A stretch of DNA of 64,000 nucleotides from Cristatella mucedo (Eukaryota; Bryozoa; Phylactolaemata; Cristatellidae). Each line of letters opens with the position of its first letter. Positions within the stretch are counted from its first letter, which is position 1. A program made the position numbers and the translations under genes. Location of the stretch: the NCBI GenBank assembly GCA_009760855.2, contig WPIO01000008.1, positions 11,488,501 through 11,552,500 of the forward strand, given 5' to 3'. Shown here one piece after another: positions 30,896 to 41,614 of this stretch. The notes below the pieces were generated by a model that saw only the letters and a list, made by a program, of their open reading frames with translations, had not been told where the DNA came from and did not search any database.

Positions 30896-31570
30896 GCGAT
30901 AGTGAACCTTGAGCTCGGCCACTGACTTGGAACTGAAAACCGCATGCGAAATAACCGAAATAAGCTGGCTTATGAGTTGTGCGATAATTTATTTGTGTAA
31001 CCCACGACTTCGGACGTGGTTGGCATGCAAGAAGAGAACCTGACGGCTGTAGGTCGGCCAGTCGCCGAGTCATTGCCCTGAGCATTACCTGCTAAAAGCT
31101 TGTACCCAGCCTGCCCAGAGTCACCTGACCCACCAGATGTACTTGCACGAGTTCGATCTTGATGATAGCCCTGCTTGAGAGATTTCGATCGCTCCATCTA
31201 TATATTGTTAGACGTTTTACCAGCGTTAGGACTGTACACATAATAATAAAAATATATTTGTATAGCACCCTCAGAAAAATAGATCTCTTTAAGTACTTTG
31301 CATATGCTGTTAAGGAAGCATCCCCAAATGGTTAACATGCACACTGAACAAGCATAATTTCTCGTGCTACGTGGTGCCACCTGAACTAGTGAGTGTTACA
31401 CCGATATAACATTAGCAAGGCGACTCGGTGAGACAAAGCTACCTGTAGCACGGCAACTTTGCTAGATATGCATGTACCTCTAGATGCTGCACACGGACTC
31501 TTTGTATGTGCTGCGAGAAGACATCACTTATGGGCAGGTGAGACCTGCATATCAGGTTTGACTGTACAGA
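30896..31570. other. unassigned sequence with a LINE tail
   Basis: Nothing recognised apart from a short LINE 3' end at 31243-31315. Confidence 0.35.
31243..31315 (-). mobile_element. LINE-type 3' tail fragment
   Basis: TAATAATAAAAATATATTTG, TATAGCACCCTCAG, then ATCTCTTTAAGTACTTTGCAT is a diverged LINE 3' end in minus orientation. Confidence 0.6.
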
Positions 31571-31730
31571 AATATTAGCTGATTCAACAGTCTCATTTGT
31601 ATAGTGGCAGAAGAGCCTTAAGGGCTATCCCAACCGCTTGCAATGAGCAATAAAGGATCGCCCACCATACGACTCGAACCCACGACCTGGGTCATGAAGA
31701 GCCCTTAGCCCTGGGCTAAGACCCAAGGCT
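31571..31730 (-). mobile_element. S1-type SINE
   Basis: On the plus strand: ATTAGCTGATTCAACAGTCT, AGAGCCTTAAGGGCTATCCC, GGATCGCCCACCATACGACT, then CGAACCCACGACCTGGGTCAT. The element runs on the minus strand with a head close to S1b. Confidence 0.8.
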
Positions 31731-32494
31731 ATGCACTTTATGCACCAGGGCAGCTGCACGATTTTATTAGCCAGGCCGGCGGTCGACGAGCCAGGTCGGA
31801 GCTTGAAGCTAACCTCTTCAGCAGATTTGGAACATCGGTCTCTAGCAATATACATGTCTCTGCTAAAGGACCGACAAGCAGGCTGGCATGCCGGCAAGTG
31901 AGTGAACCGGACGGTGGGCTGGCATTGGCCGAGTGCCAGCTTCGGCAGCTGCAGATTCGGCAGGTTCACCACTGGTGGCAATGACAGCATGCGGCAGCAA
32001 GCACGTGCAGATGAAGCAGGTGCTGCTGCTTTACGCTCGAAAAAGCATATCAATCCGCTGGTCGGCACCCATAAGAACTCAGACCAATTCCACTTCTATC
32101 TGAGCTTCAATGGCTTCCCTATCAAGCATCGTGTCAACTTCAAATCCTATCTCTGGCCAGGTGGCTTGACTTGCTTCCACCAGCCTACCAATACGACCTC
32201 GTTCCTACAGTCTGCTCTCCCACTGACTTCTCGTCGGCATCCGTCTCACTGTTGCTCGTGCTAAATTGAACTTCTGTTGATCAGGCCTTTGGTTGGTATG
32301 TACTAAATATCTTAAACTTGCTCCCGGCTAATGTCATCACCCACACTGACTATGCATCACTTAAGTCTTGAGTTATAGATGAAATCTACTCTGTCCAGCT
32401 TTCCTTCAAACACATCAATTGCCCTATTTTTTATGTAGAGTAAAATTAAATACAGAATATAAACTTCATAAAGAAGCAGATAAAGCACAGATCC
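31731..32494. other. unassigned sequence
   Basis: No gene recognised. A 120-codon plus-strand frame at 31902-32264 has no motif I know. Confidence 0.35.
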
Positions 32495-32625
32495 TGAGGT
32501 ACCCCATATTTTAAACTCCCCAGATGACCTTTGACATCTATGCTCTGAGATCTGCCATACCTAGGACCTCAATTAATACAGTGCAATGCTAGTGATGCCC
32601 AGGCAAGGTGATAGTAGCTTAAGGA

Positions 32626-32900
32626 TTACAAACGCACCTATTTATGACAGCGTTTAGTGGGTCCCTGTGATTCGTCTTTAATGTGCTTATGCGTGCTGAC
32701 ACTGTTGCATGCTGCCACTAACCACACTTGCAAGCTGACCCTGTGCATGCCACCCCTAACCATGTTATTCATGTTGTTCATCAAGCATGAGACCACTCAC
32801 CATTCGATCATGTTTCCTTTGCAGCAAATGTAAAGTGCCAAGAAAGAGATTGAGTTCTCAGAGGGGGCTTTATTAAGTGAATTATTATTATTATTATTAT
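32626..32900 (+). mobile_element. LINE-A 3' end inserted in older LINE
   Basis: ACCTATTTATGACAGCGTTT, GGGTCCCTGTGATTCGTCTT, TGCAGCAAATGTAAAGTGCC, AAGAAAGAGATTGAGTTCTC and a TTA repeat form the last about 270 bp of LINE-A in plus orientation, inside a minus-strand LINE. Confidence 0.85.
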
Positions 32901-33161
32901 TAAGGTCTTGACAATAAAAGTATCAAATGCTGCTAAGAGAACCAGCAGAACTAGCTGAAGAGCCAACATTCCCAGGAAGGTCGTTATACACTCGTAACAG
33001 TAATAACTCTTGTGTGAAAACATAAGCTCTTCAACCTGACTGAAACTTACTTCCCAGGTTCTACGTGTTGATCCAAGAGTTATGCTGGCCTGCCACAACA
33101 CGTTCCAATGTTTTGATAGAAACTTAATAAGAAGACCGGAGAAATGTTGAACGAGCTCTGA

Positions 33162-33310
33162 GTCTTAGCTCAGGGGTAATGACTCAAACCTACGACCCAG
33201 GTTGCCGGTTCGAGTCCGACATGGGGAAATAAAGAAGAGCTCACTCACTGAGTGGTAGTGACTCTTCTGCTTCTACATAAATGAGGCTGCTAAATCAGTT
33301 CTCCTAATCT
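33162..33310 (+). mobile_element. S1-type SINE, diverged head
   Basis: TCTTAGCTCAGGGGTAATGA, B box GCCGGTTCGAGTCC, then CTGCTTCTACATAAATGAGG and CTGCTAAATCAGTTCTCC. Same layout as S1, but the head is closer to a different tRNA and the centre differs. Confidence 0.75.
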
Positions 33311-34328
33311 GGTGCTGGACTTCCTAATGAGTAGCCAAAAAACAATCGTCTGAAGGAGGGACAATATCTGAAGCTAACCATATAATTATTAAGGTAATTT
33401 TGGAGAGCTGCAGAAAATCTATGCATCTCAGATGTAGAACTGCAGGCATGGAATTTAGAGGGCTATTAGTCTTCTTAGACTAGGAGATGAACTTCAAAGT
33501 AAGGTCAGCAGTACCTGTCTTGAAGGTGGACGTTGAGGCATAGCAATTAGAAAGAGTGAGAAGTCCAGTGGTGATGCTACCTTAGGGATTGACTCTCTGA
33601 GCTGTTCTTGTTCATTGTTCTGATAAAAAAGCTACAGAAATGATATGCTTGATCACTAGGATCCTTCGGTAAGGTGCTGACCTGTGTGTGGCTAAGGAGC
33701 CAGTTAATGGTCGACACCAGCCTTTTCGGATTGTGCATTTGTGATTCTACTATTATTTATAGAAACTTGCCTTCGCCTTAGACAGGACGGATTCGTAGGA
33801 CTTGCAATAGAGCTAGATATGTATGATGGATTAAGTCTTGCAAAGTAATTGAGAGTTCACGAAATAGTTCTACACGCACTATATCTTTGAAAAAATTACC
33901 ACAACCGTAAGGAGTTCTATATCAAGGCCCAGCAGAGGGGCCAAATTTGGGATCCGAGTTGGTCTCGAAAATCCGACTGGGGCTTGGCATAGGATAGCCA
34001 TGACCAAAAATTTTCGGCACTACGGCCGGCCCTCCAGTCGGCCCGTCTAGAGTGACACGTCTCGGCTCCAACGGATCATCAGACCTGCGTCGGGAAAGCT
34101 CAGCACCCCAATCCTAGCGACAACGTCCCCCCCCCATTGCCTCCGACGCTAAGCCTGCCGTGAACACTGCAAAAGCAAGAAAAACACCCACCAAAGGGTG
34201 CTTTCGGTGCCTGCATGCCAGTTTCATGGCCACAATCCTCTCGCGACCCCCCCATCCCGACATCTGCGACTCCTAATTTACACTCCAACAGGCCAGAGAG
34301 AGTTTGCTGGGACTTAGTTAGGGTGTGC

Positions 34329-34518
34329 CTCCGTGACGGCGCATTAGGTAAGGCGGTTGCTTTCCACGGCAGGTTTCGAACCAACGACCTCGAGACCGAG
34401 CTCGTGGGTTCGAATTCTGCTGCGAGTGAGCCTTTATCACCGCTGGCTGCAAGCGGTGGTGATAGCCCTAAAGGCTCTTCTGCCTCTACACAAAAGAGGC
34501 CGATAAATCAACTAGAAT
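34329..34518 (+). mobile_element. S1 SINE with internal duplication
   Basis: GCCTCCGTGACGGCGCATTA, B box GTGGGTTCGAATTC, GCAAGCGGTGGTGATAGCCC, tail GATAAATCAACTAGAATTTA. Between A and B boxes an extra B-box-like piece (GGCAGGTTTCGAACCAACGA) makes it longer than other copies. Confidence 0.8.
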
Positions 34519-36469
34519 TTAATCTGAATTATGGGTTACTATTTTTTTTGGTAATTATACCCATGCTCAGTCTAGGAAAGGCTCATAACCGAAACCGGTC
34601 TCTCCACAGCTTGCTCAATAATAGGCAAACTGAGAGTAGCCAATACACCAGCTTGGGCCAAAAAATGCTTGGTGATAATGTGCTCTGGCATTTCTTGCCA
34701 GTTTTGACATACCACCGAAGTAGCTTTGTTTCTGCAATGCGTTTTTGCTGCTGTGCAGGGGAAATGCCTCTCGTTATCCCTCCTGCCACCCTGTTCTGTT
34801 TGCTGTCAATCTCGCTTGCAATGACACAGCGCTGCTTACAGTTCCACTGCTAGTGACAGACCGGGCATTGTGCCCTAATAGTAAGAATTCTGGAACAGCT
34901 GGCAATAAAGAATCTGAGATGTACCACACTCAGGCTCAGGGATTAACTGATCAAGAGGATTTTTGGTTAAGTCTGGAGAAACTTCTCTCTCATTGCTCCC
35001 CTTATTCGAGCGGGTAGCTACGGTGCTGCCAGTAGCTGAAGCAATATACGTCGAGGTCGAGGCACCAGCAAGTCACAATGGCAGCAGCAGCAGCAGCAGT
35101 GGCGGCAAATGCAAAGACCAAAGGTCGGCAAACTCCAGCCTTTAGGCCAGATGCTACGGCCTAGCAAGTACTCCAGTCTGGCCTAACGCCCCCTAGTTAT
35201 AAATTGTTGGATCCGGCCTAATTGAAATGCAGCAGTTTTGCTCCTGTTCATTACTGCTAGTTGGACCTCAAGTTGTAGCCCGTGTTTATTTTGATAGCTG
35301 ATGTAATGTGCATGAAATGAAATGCATGAAAAAGAAGCACCTGACCAGGGAGAGGTGATACATGTCTACCCCCCCCCCCCCCGTGACTGCCATTTCAATA
35401 CGTAGGCTGTTTTTGTTTGTTCGTCAGGCCTCTCCCACTGTCAACCCGGCGGAGTGGGCGTGGTTTCTTCTGGCCTAGTGTGCCTTCTTGACCTCCTGAA
35501 ATGGCCTGGTAGTCCAAAAAGTTTGCCGACGTCAGGTATAGATAGACCATCGACACGTAGCAGGTTAGTCAGTCCACACATTCTAGCCAGCGCAAGGACT
35601 CTTCACTCCCACTACCAGTGTGAGCGTGTGTATGAATCAGTCCGGCAAAGCCCTGCATGGTCCTTGCTCCAACTCTTCATCTTGCCTAGCAAATGTGGTG
35701 ATTCGTACCAGGTCAGCGTGGCAAGGTTTCCTTAGAACCGGGTGTCCAGATAAGAGGCAACATAGGGTATAAAAGCATCAGGAAATTCAAGGCAGTAGCA
35801 TCAGGAAATTCAAGGCACCAGCCACACATGCTTGCTATGTGCACAAAGAGCACAACTTACGTGCATTCACCATTTCACATCTTTGCATAATACACCTACC
35901 TATCAAGTATCAAGGTTCATTGGTCACGACAAGTGCAGGAGCCTTCAGTACTTGTTCCACACGATATTAGTGAGAACACGAATTATTACATTAGCACGAA
36001 AGAATGCTTGAATGTGCCCCCAAACGCAGCATCGCTCTGCTATGCGGCGGCCCCTGGGGTACAGGCCACATCCCGCGAGCCACCTAACCAGGGCTGGCGC
36101 TCTAACAGACACGAGGGCAGGCTGCCGGCTGGTGTCTACGTGAGTGAGCGGTTGCCGCTGCAGCCTGATAATAACATACATGAAGGCATACGAATTACCA
36201 CAACAAATGTTAATGGTATGGTATTCACTTGCACATCACACGAAATGCACAGGATCGACAGTGTGCCAGACAGCCGCCAAAAACCTGTGCGGAGGAGTAC
36301 AGGGCACTGCTGCTGCTGCCAGCGACTGACCGCATGCAGTGCACGCGGGCAGGCAGGGTCCGGCTGGCAGCAGCCGGTGCAGCTCGAACCTAGAGAGCAG
36401 CTAATCGCGCCTCGGCACCGTCCACTCCTGCTCCTCCACTCTCGTAGGCTCACACGGACAGCCGCACAT
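34519..36469. other. unassigned sequence downstream of HIGD2A
   Basis: No exon recognised. It includes a 14-C run (35369-35382), a 22-bp tandem duplication (35773-35819) and (CAG)n at about 35081-35101. The 3' untranslated region of the minus-strand HIGD2A gene must start at the right edge. Confidence 0.4.
35773..35819. repeat. short tandem duplication
   Basis: AGCATCAGGAAATTCAAGGC followed by AGT, then AGCATCAGGAAATTCAAGGC again: two direct copies of about 23 bp. Confidence 0.85.
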
Positions 36470-37979
36470 CTACTTTCTGCTCCCCGCCGCAGCAAAGTAG
36501 ACGCCCATTAGGATGGCCACGACGGTGGCACCCTGCGCACCGATGCGAGCTCGCATCATCATCTGCGACATGTACCGATTTCCGGTTCTCATTTGCCAGA
36601 GGCCGGCCACGAGAGCAGCAGTCGTCAGGGTCATTCCTGCAAGATGTGCTGCAGCTCAGCACATGCGGCTGCTGCTGCTCTATGCAAGATCGCAGTACAG
36701 GCAGACCATTCACACGAACAAAACTGTGATTCGGCAGGGTGAGGCTGGGTACATAAAAATCGCTATTAACTATGCTGCTCACTGAGAGAGAGTGCACCCA
36801 AGACCCACGGTCTTGAGATACATCGTGCAGCCCGTGTGTGATTGGCCGCATGCAGCAGACGGCTCACTCGTGCTGCTATCACTCGTTAGTTCTGCTCACC
36901 GACATCCATCAAAGAGGCGTATTTCGACGATGCAATAAAGCTACCTGGTTGAATACGAAACAGTCAGCCAAAGTGCTCAAAAACTGGCGGACCCAAACAT
37001 CTCACCGGATTTTTAAAGATTTATTTAGGCGAGTGGCCCAGTCTGCTAACAAGGTCGGCTGAGGTCAAGCCAGACTGCCACAGCCCTTGCGTTTCGTTCA
37101 CTGCCACTACCTCGGCATGCATCAGGCTCGGATACCGAGGCCAGGGAGCACGTGTTAAGGGGGCCTAACTGAGTGGGAGGATTCGCCATTCTAGGAGCTA
37201 CCTGTTATAGCAAGCCCTAGCTGGGGGGGGGGGAAGGTGCCATCCTAGGAGTCACCACAAATGCAATACATCATAACACGACCAAGCTGCACGACTTTAA
37301 CTAGAGACGCAGTGTAAGGGCACGCAGAGATAATCGATAGAAGAGAATGGTTGAAGACAAAGCGCTTGGCAAAGAGCGTCATTCGTAGCGATGACATAGG
37401 CAGCCTAATATGCTTTAGGAGCAGCGGTACTACATCTGATCGGGGAACATGCTGAACCTGGACAAGAGAGAGCAGTTAAAAAACAAATCAAAGAACCAGA
37501 GGTAGTAGTCGCTGCGAGATATATAAGCTCACACAGGGAAGGAACCGCTAGACCCTGCTGCTCAATAAAGAAATAGCAGTGGAGTTCGCTTGCGGACCCC
37601 ATCCAGGCACAGCGCGGTTACGTAAGCACCCGAAGGCAGTATGCTATCGTCGCTATGAAACGAAGCCAATGTGATCGCAAGAACGAAAACACATGCTGAG
37701 ACTATGAAACAGTAAAAACATGCTCGCAGTATGCACACGGAGAGATTTGGCCAGCACTAGCTACCTGTACCAAGGGGAGGCCAAGCCCGTAGAGGTCGGC
37801 CGTTGACCAGTAGTGCAGCGGGGAAGCGTACCAAACTACTAACCGACGGGAACGAAAGGATTCTCTTTGGCTTTCCTCAGGAATTTTCGGCTAACGGATT
37901 CGCCAATGGGTTCAAAATTTTCAGAAGGTGGAGGTGGTAAGTAGAAGAGTTCGTTACTGCTGTCCCGCGGCGAAGCCAT
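36470..37979 (-). CDS. HIGD2A: HIG1 domain protein, HIGD2A type
   Basis: Two coding exons on the minus strand, 37844-37979 and 36470-36636, joined by a GT-AG intron of 1,207 bp in phase 1, give 100 residues. HIGD2A helps assemble cytochrome c oxidase and respiratory supercomplexes in the inner mitochondrial membrane. Exon 1 starts MASPRDSSNELFYLPPPP and ends VSRKFLRKAKENPFVPVG, the hallmark RK..ENP.VP.G just before the first membrane helix. Exon 2 gives a first helix (MTLTTAALVAGLWQM), the loop RTGNRYMSQMMMRARIGAQG and a second helix (TVVAILMGVYFAAAG), ending SRK. SQ-MMR-RI-AQG followed by AAIL-G points to HIGD2A rather than HIGD1. Length matches the family (about 106 in vertebrates). The start is the first ATG after an in-frame acceptor-like site at 38056; an upstream 5' untranslated exon is likely. 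Confidence 0.93.
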
Positions 37980-38056
37980 CACGCCTGACGGGCAAATGAC
38001 CTTGATGTTGTAGGGTATACATCCGGCGTCGTAGTCTGGTGGGCTGGGGGTTAGCT

Positions 38057-38814
38057 CTGCCAAGAAAAAGAGACGCGCAGGCATGCCGTTATCAGTAAAG
38101 GTATATGTACAAAAATTCTAAATCTCTACGGAGGGACTCTGTGAGGATACGCAGTGACGAACCCAGCACTACAGTTAAGGTTCATCGGGAGGGTGGGGAG
38201 GAACACATTACAACAGGCCCATTATTTTCATAGCAATGCTACCCCTGCAGCGCGCCGTTTGAACTCCAAGGCGCGATGCTTTTGGTAAAGCGTAAGGTAC
38301 GCCCAATCCTGCTGGCCAGATTTCATATGAACGCACATGGCTTATATAATTTATTCTCGTGAGTTTCAAGTGAAAGCTTTTCCCGCAGGCGCATCGTCCC
38401 TTAATTCTGGCTGTACTTTCGCGTGCTGCCGTGCTAGTCGCACCGTCGTCGTTGTCTGAAGTTAGCAGGCTAACGCGAGCGAGACCTAAGGTTATTACAA
38501 AATATTTAAGAGTTTGAACTTGGACCGTTTGAACTTTATTGATTCGTTCCAACTCTTACAAATCAGTGAAGGAGTGCGGCATAGTAAGAAACAAGAGTAA
38601 TCGCTGGTTTGGACTGGCCCGTGACAGCAGAGCGCGTGTGTAGAGTTCTTGGTCTACTGTGATCTCTCTGACTTGATGTATAGCGCGTGGCTTCAAGCGA
38701 ACCGAAACGCTCGCTGCCTTGGTGCTTCGCTGTGTGTTGGTTTTTCATTTCACGCCCCGTGCTCGCATTTCATGCTCGGTCATGGGTTCTAGACAGGTAG
38801 CTGTTGTATAATAA
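38057..38814. other. upstream of HIGD2A
   Basis: It probably holds the promoter and a non-coding first exon of HIGD2A, because the coding exon is preceded on the minus strand by TTTTTCTTGGCAG, a good splice acceptor. No other exon recognised. Confidence 0.4.
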
Positions 38815-39140
38815 TTTTAATTCATAGCTGTTTATAGCGCCCTAGGCGATTTCAATATCTATCCCGGTGCTCTATGAATATCTATAAGAGAAGACCTACC
38901 AAATGATTAGTTACACGCACGATATCAAGCAAGCAAACGCTAGCAAGAAATACGCTAAGCTCAGCATGCTAAAGCAAGCGTTAATACACTCGTGGCTACC
39001 GGCTATTAAAAACGCTGGCTATTTGCGTGCACTGAATTATGCACAAGTACGTACGCAAAGTATGCCGGAACAAAAACAGATGCGTTCACTAGGACGAAGG
39101 AAAGCTGACCGGAAGAGCTGTATCTTTAGCTGGGACTAAA
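38815..39140 (-). mobile_element. LINE-C 3' end
   Basis: It aligns with 51590-51905: GTTTATAGCGCCCTAGGCG, ACTCGTGGCTACCGGCTATT, TGAATTATGCACAAGTACGT, AAAGTATGCCGGAACAAAAA, GGACGAAGGAAAGCTGACC. This is the 3' untranslated end of LINE-C; no coding part remains. Confidence 0.75.
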
Positions 39141-41602
39141 AAGGTAATCATTTTTAAGCGGAATGCTGGCCGTTAGGGTTCATCTGCCGCTACAAATAAG
39201 GCTGTCGGTTCAGCCGACCTTTGCATATGACTGTGTGCATGCGGGCCTTTCTGGCCCGACGATTGCAGATGTCCGTCCGTACTGCCATTCCAACACGAGA
39301 TGCAGCTAGAGGCGGAGCCATCGAGAGGCTGGTACTACTCGCAGAAGCTTGATTCTACAGAATCCTCGAAGAGTGCTTGCAAAGCAACCGCTTTTACATG
39401 TTGCCAGAATGAGTCTCTGAAGTCTGTCGTGGAACAAGCAGAAAGAATATAATTGACTCGTCAACTCTGGGACTTGAACTGTGGGCTTATGGGGGGATGA
39501 GCTGGGGCAAGCAACAATAGTTAGCCGCTCACCTTAGTTGCTTCGCATGTAATGATCGCCTGTACCTATCCTAACAAAGAATCTGCTTGTATCGACTTGG
39601 GCAGGTGTTGGCTGTTTGGGGAATCGACAAAAACATATAAAGTATTTTACTGGTTGATGACATGGCTCATAGATATTTATATTTTGCATGTTGTAAAACG
39701 TATCTCAACAGACGACCTCCCCTGCATCACTCATAGCTAAGCTTGTTAGCTTGTGCAGGACGGAGCTCAGTGCTCCTGCTGATCAGGCTAGGCCTCATAC
39801 ATAGGTCAAGGTAAGGTTTGGCATAATCTAGGTTGGCTATGCATGCTAATAATAGGAATGATGATCATTCTTTTTATAGTGATTAGAAGGAAGTCCATTG
39901 CTTGATTATTTGACTTTTTTTGCACTTGGAGTTCAACTGGCTTCACATGCTCGGCCATATTCTAAAGTGACATTTATAGTCCAGCAACAAAATAAAAAAC
40001 TACTGGCAGCATCTGTCTTCTGATTAGTATATCATATGGTCGATACACGATTCCGCATGATGCATCTTATTGTTAATATGCCTAATCTGTTGATATATTC
40101 TATCTTCATGAACTTGGCTGCTCACAGAGGCTGTCATGGCATTCGAGCGAATTAAAGCTGGGCATTGAGTTCGGGCGTAAGCGAGGTGGCAGCCCAGCTT
40201 CGGCATGGGTTGGCTGAGCCCGGCAGGCAGACATGCAAATAGAGGGAACGTAATCTCCATTTAGGCGCTTTGCATATGCATCGGGGCTCGAGCCCACGAC
40301 CTCAGCCAGATCCGTACTTGCTTGCTTGCTGCTTCTTTCCTGTGCCTTTTTTCTCACAGTATGCCGATCGCAGTCGTGATACTCTTAGCAGCCTGCATCT
40401 TGTAGGCCGGTAGTGGGTGTATTGTGTGTGTGCTCGCAAGCCAATGCAAACGATTGAGCAAGCTGTCGTTAGCATGGTCCATTATTTGTCTTCTAGGATC
40501 TTGCATGCACGGGCAGGTTCCGATGACTTCTATCCCACAATACCGTGAGTGTATGCTACTATTGCAGTGGCCACTGCTACCATCTGGGCCTCTGGATTCG
40601 TCGGTTTGCTCTGTGCCACCAGCCACTACACCAAGCTCCTTTCCTAAAGCAGCCTGAATCAGGGAATGCTTTGCCACAATAAGTAAGGAAAAGCAGGAGC
40701 TGGCTTGCTCAGTGGAGCTATAGCTGCATTAATCATCTTCTAAAATTTTATTTTCTATGATCTCTAGGTAGCATAGCCTGTCAGTCATTACTCATAACTG
40801 CCACCATGCTAAACCATCAGATATATTGCAAGAGTGGGCTGGCTGCTCACCCCTGGGCATCGATCGTGTATCAAGACCAGTCTGTGATAATTGAGGCTCT
40901 CTTAAATGTTGGCCGCAGACCTTTTACAATTGTTTCTATTGTGCCGAAGCAAGACATGTTTTCTACAGAATACGGCTTTGCCGATAGTCCATACTCGAAG
41001 CCTCCAGCTACCTATCGGGTTAGCTCAGGTTGCACTTTTGGCAGCATGCTTCCAGAGCATATCCAATACTTGGATGATTGACCACTCACTAATGGACTCG
41101 GATGCTCACTCACTTCTAGTCTCAATCTTATGGGTGGTGAGCCGTAATGTATTTCTGCTATTACTGTGCAGTCTTTTCGCTACTGCCATGCAGTTCCACG
41201 TCATGTCACTCTGAAAGTTATATTACATTATGGCCTAAAGGCAGGAACCGATTTATTTTCTTAATTTTTTATACATTGATACAGTAGAAGCCTGAGCTCG
41301 GACGGCCATCATCAAAGTGAGGTCAAAGCCTTATTGTTTTTGAAGCTGGCATTTCAGGCTGCCATGGCAGTGTTGATGGTTGAGGGGCCTGTCCCTAGTT
41401 TGTCCTGTCTTGGCAGGTTTTTGTTAATGGTCTTTATCGGAAGATGCTGTTGCTGCGCCGTCCTGTGCCTCAGTGGCATGCTTGCACGGCTCAGATATTG
41501 CCCAACTGCAGTTGTTGTGGGGTGGTAGGTTAGCCGGCTGTTTGTGGCTGTCTGACTTGCCACGGTTCCCATGCATTCGAACTGGCATGCTGTGTGTTTC
41601 AG
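39141..41602. other. upstream of POT1, unassigned
   Basis: No exon recognised with confidence. It should include the POT1 promoter and possibly 5' non-coding exons, because the first coding exon has an acceptor (GTGTTTCAG) just before it. A fragment of S2 SINE lies at 40268-40312. Confidence 0.4.
40268..40312 (-). mobile_element. S2 SINE fragment
   Basis: TGCATATGCATCGGGGCTCG then AGCCCACGACCTCAG is the B-box region of S2 in minus orientation (compare CACATATGC...GGGCTCGAGCCCAC at 60017-60040). The head and tail are missing. Confidence 0.6.
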
Positions 41603-41614
41603 TCGTCCTCGACC

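Larger units (their letters stand above)
32495..33890 (-). mobile_element. degenerate LINE-A, interrupted twice
   Basis: Minus-strand pieces at 32495-32625 (GGTACCCCATATT... GATGCCCAGGCAAGGTG), 32905-32965 (GTATCAAATGCTGCTAAGAG) and about 33400-33890 (AGGAGATGAACTTCAAAGTA, GATTGTGCATTTGTGATTCT) align in order with 45480-46160. A plus-strand LINE tail (32626-32900) and a SINE (33162-33310) lie between the pieces. It is an old copy of the RT/endonuclease linker region, broken by later insertions. Confidence 0.75.

Noticed and set aside
35933-36511. 192-codon plus-strand open frame
   Set aside because: Its right part is antisense to the HIGD2A exon and intron; no motif, and the composition is explained by the opposite strand.
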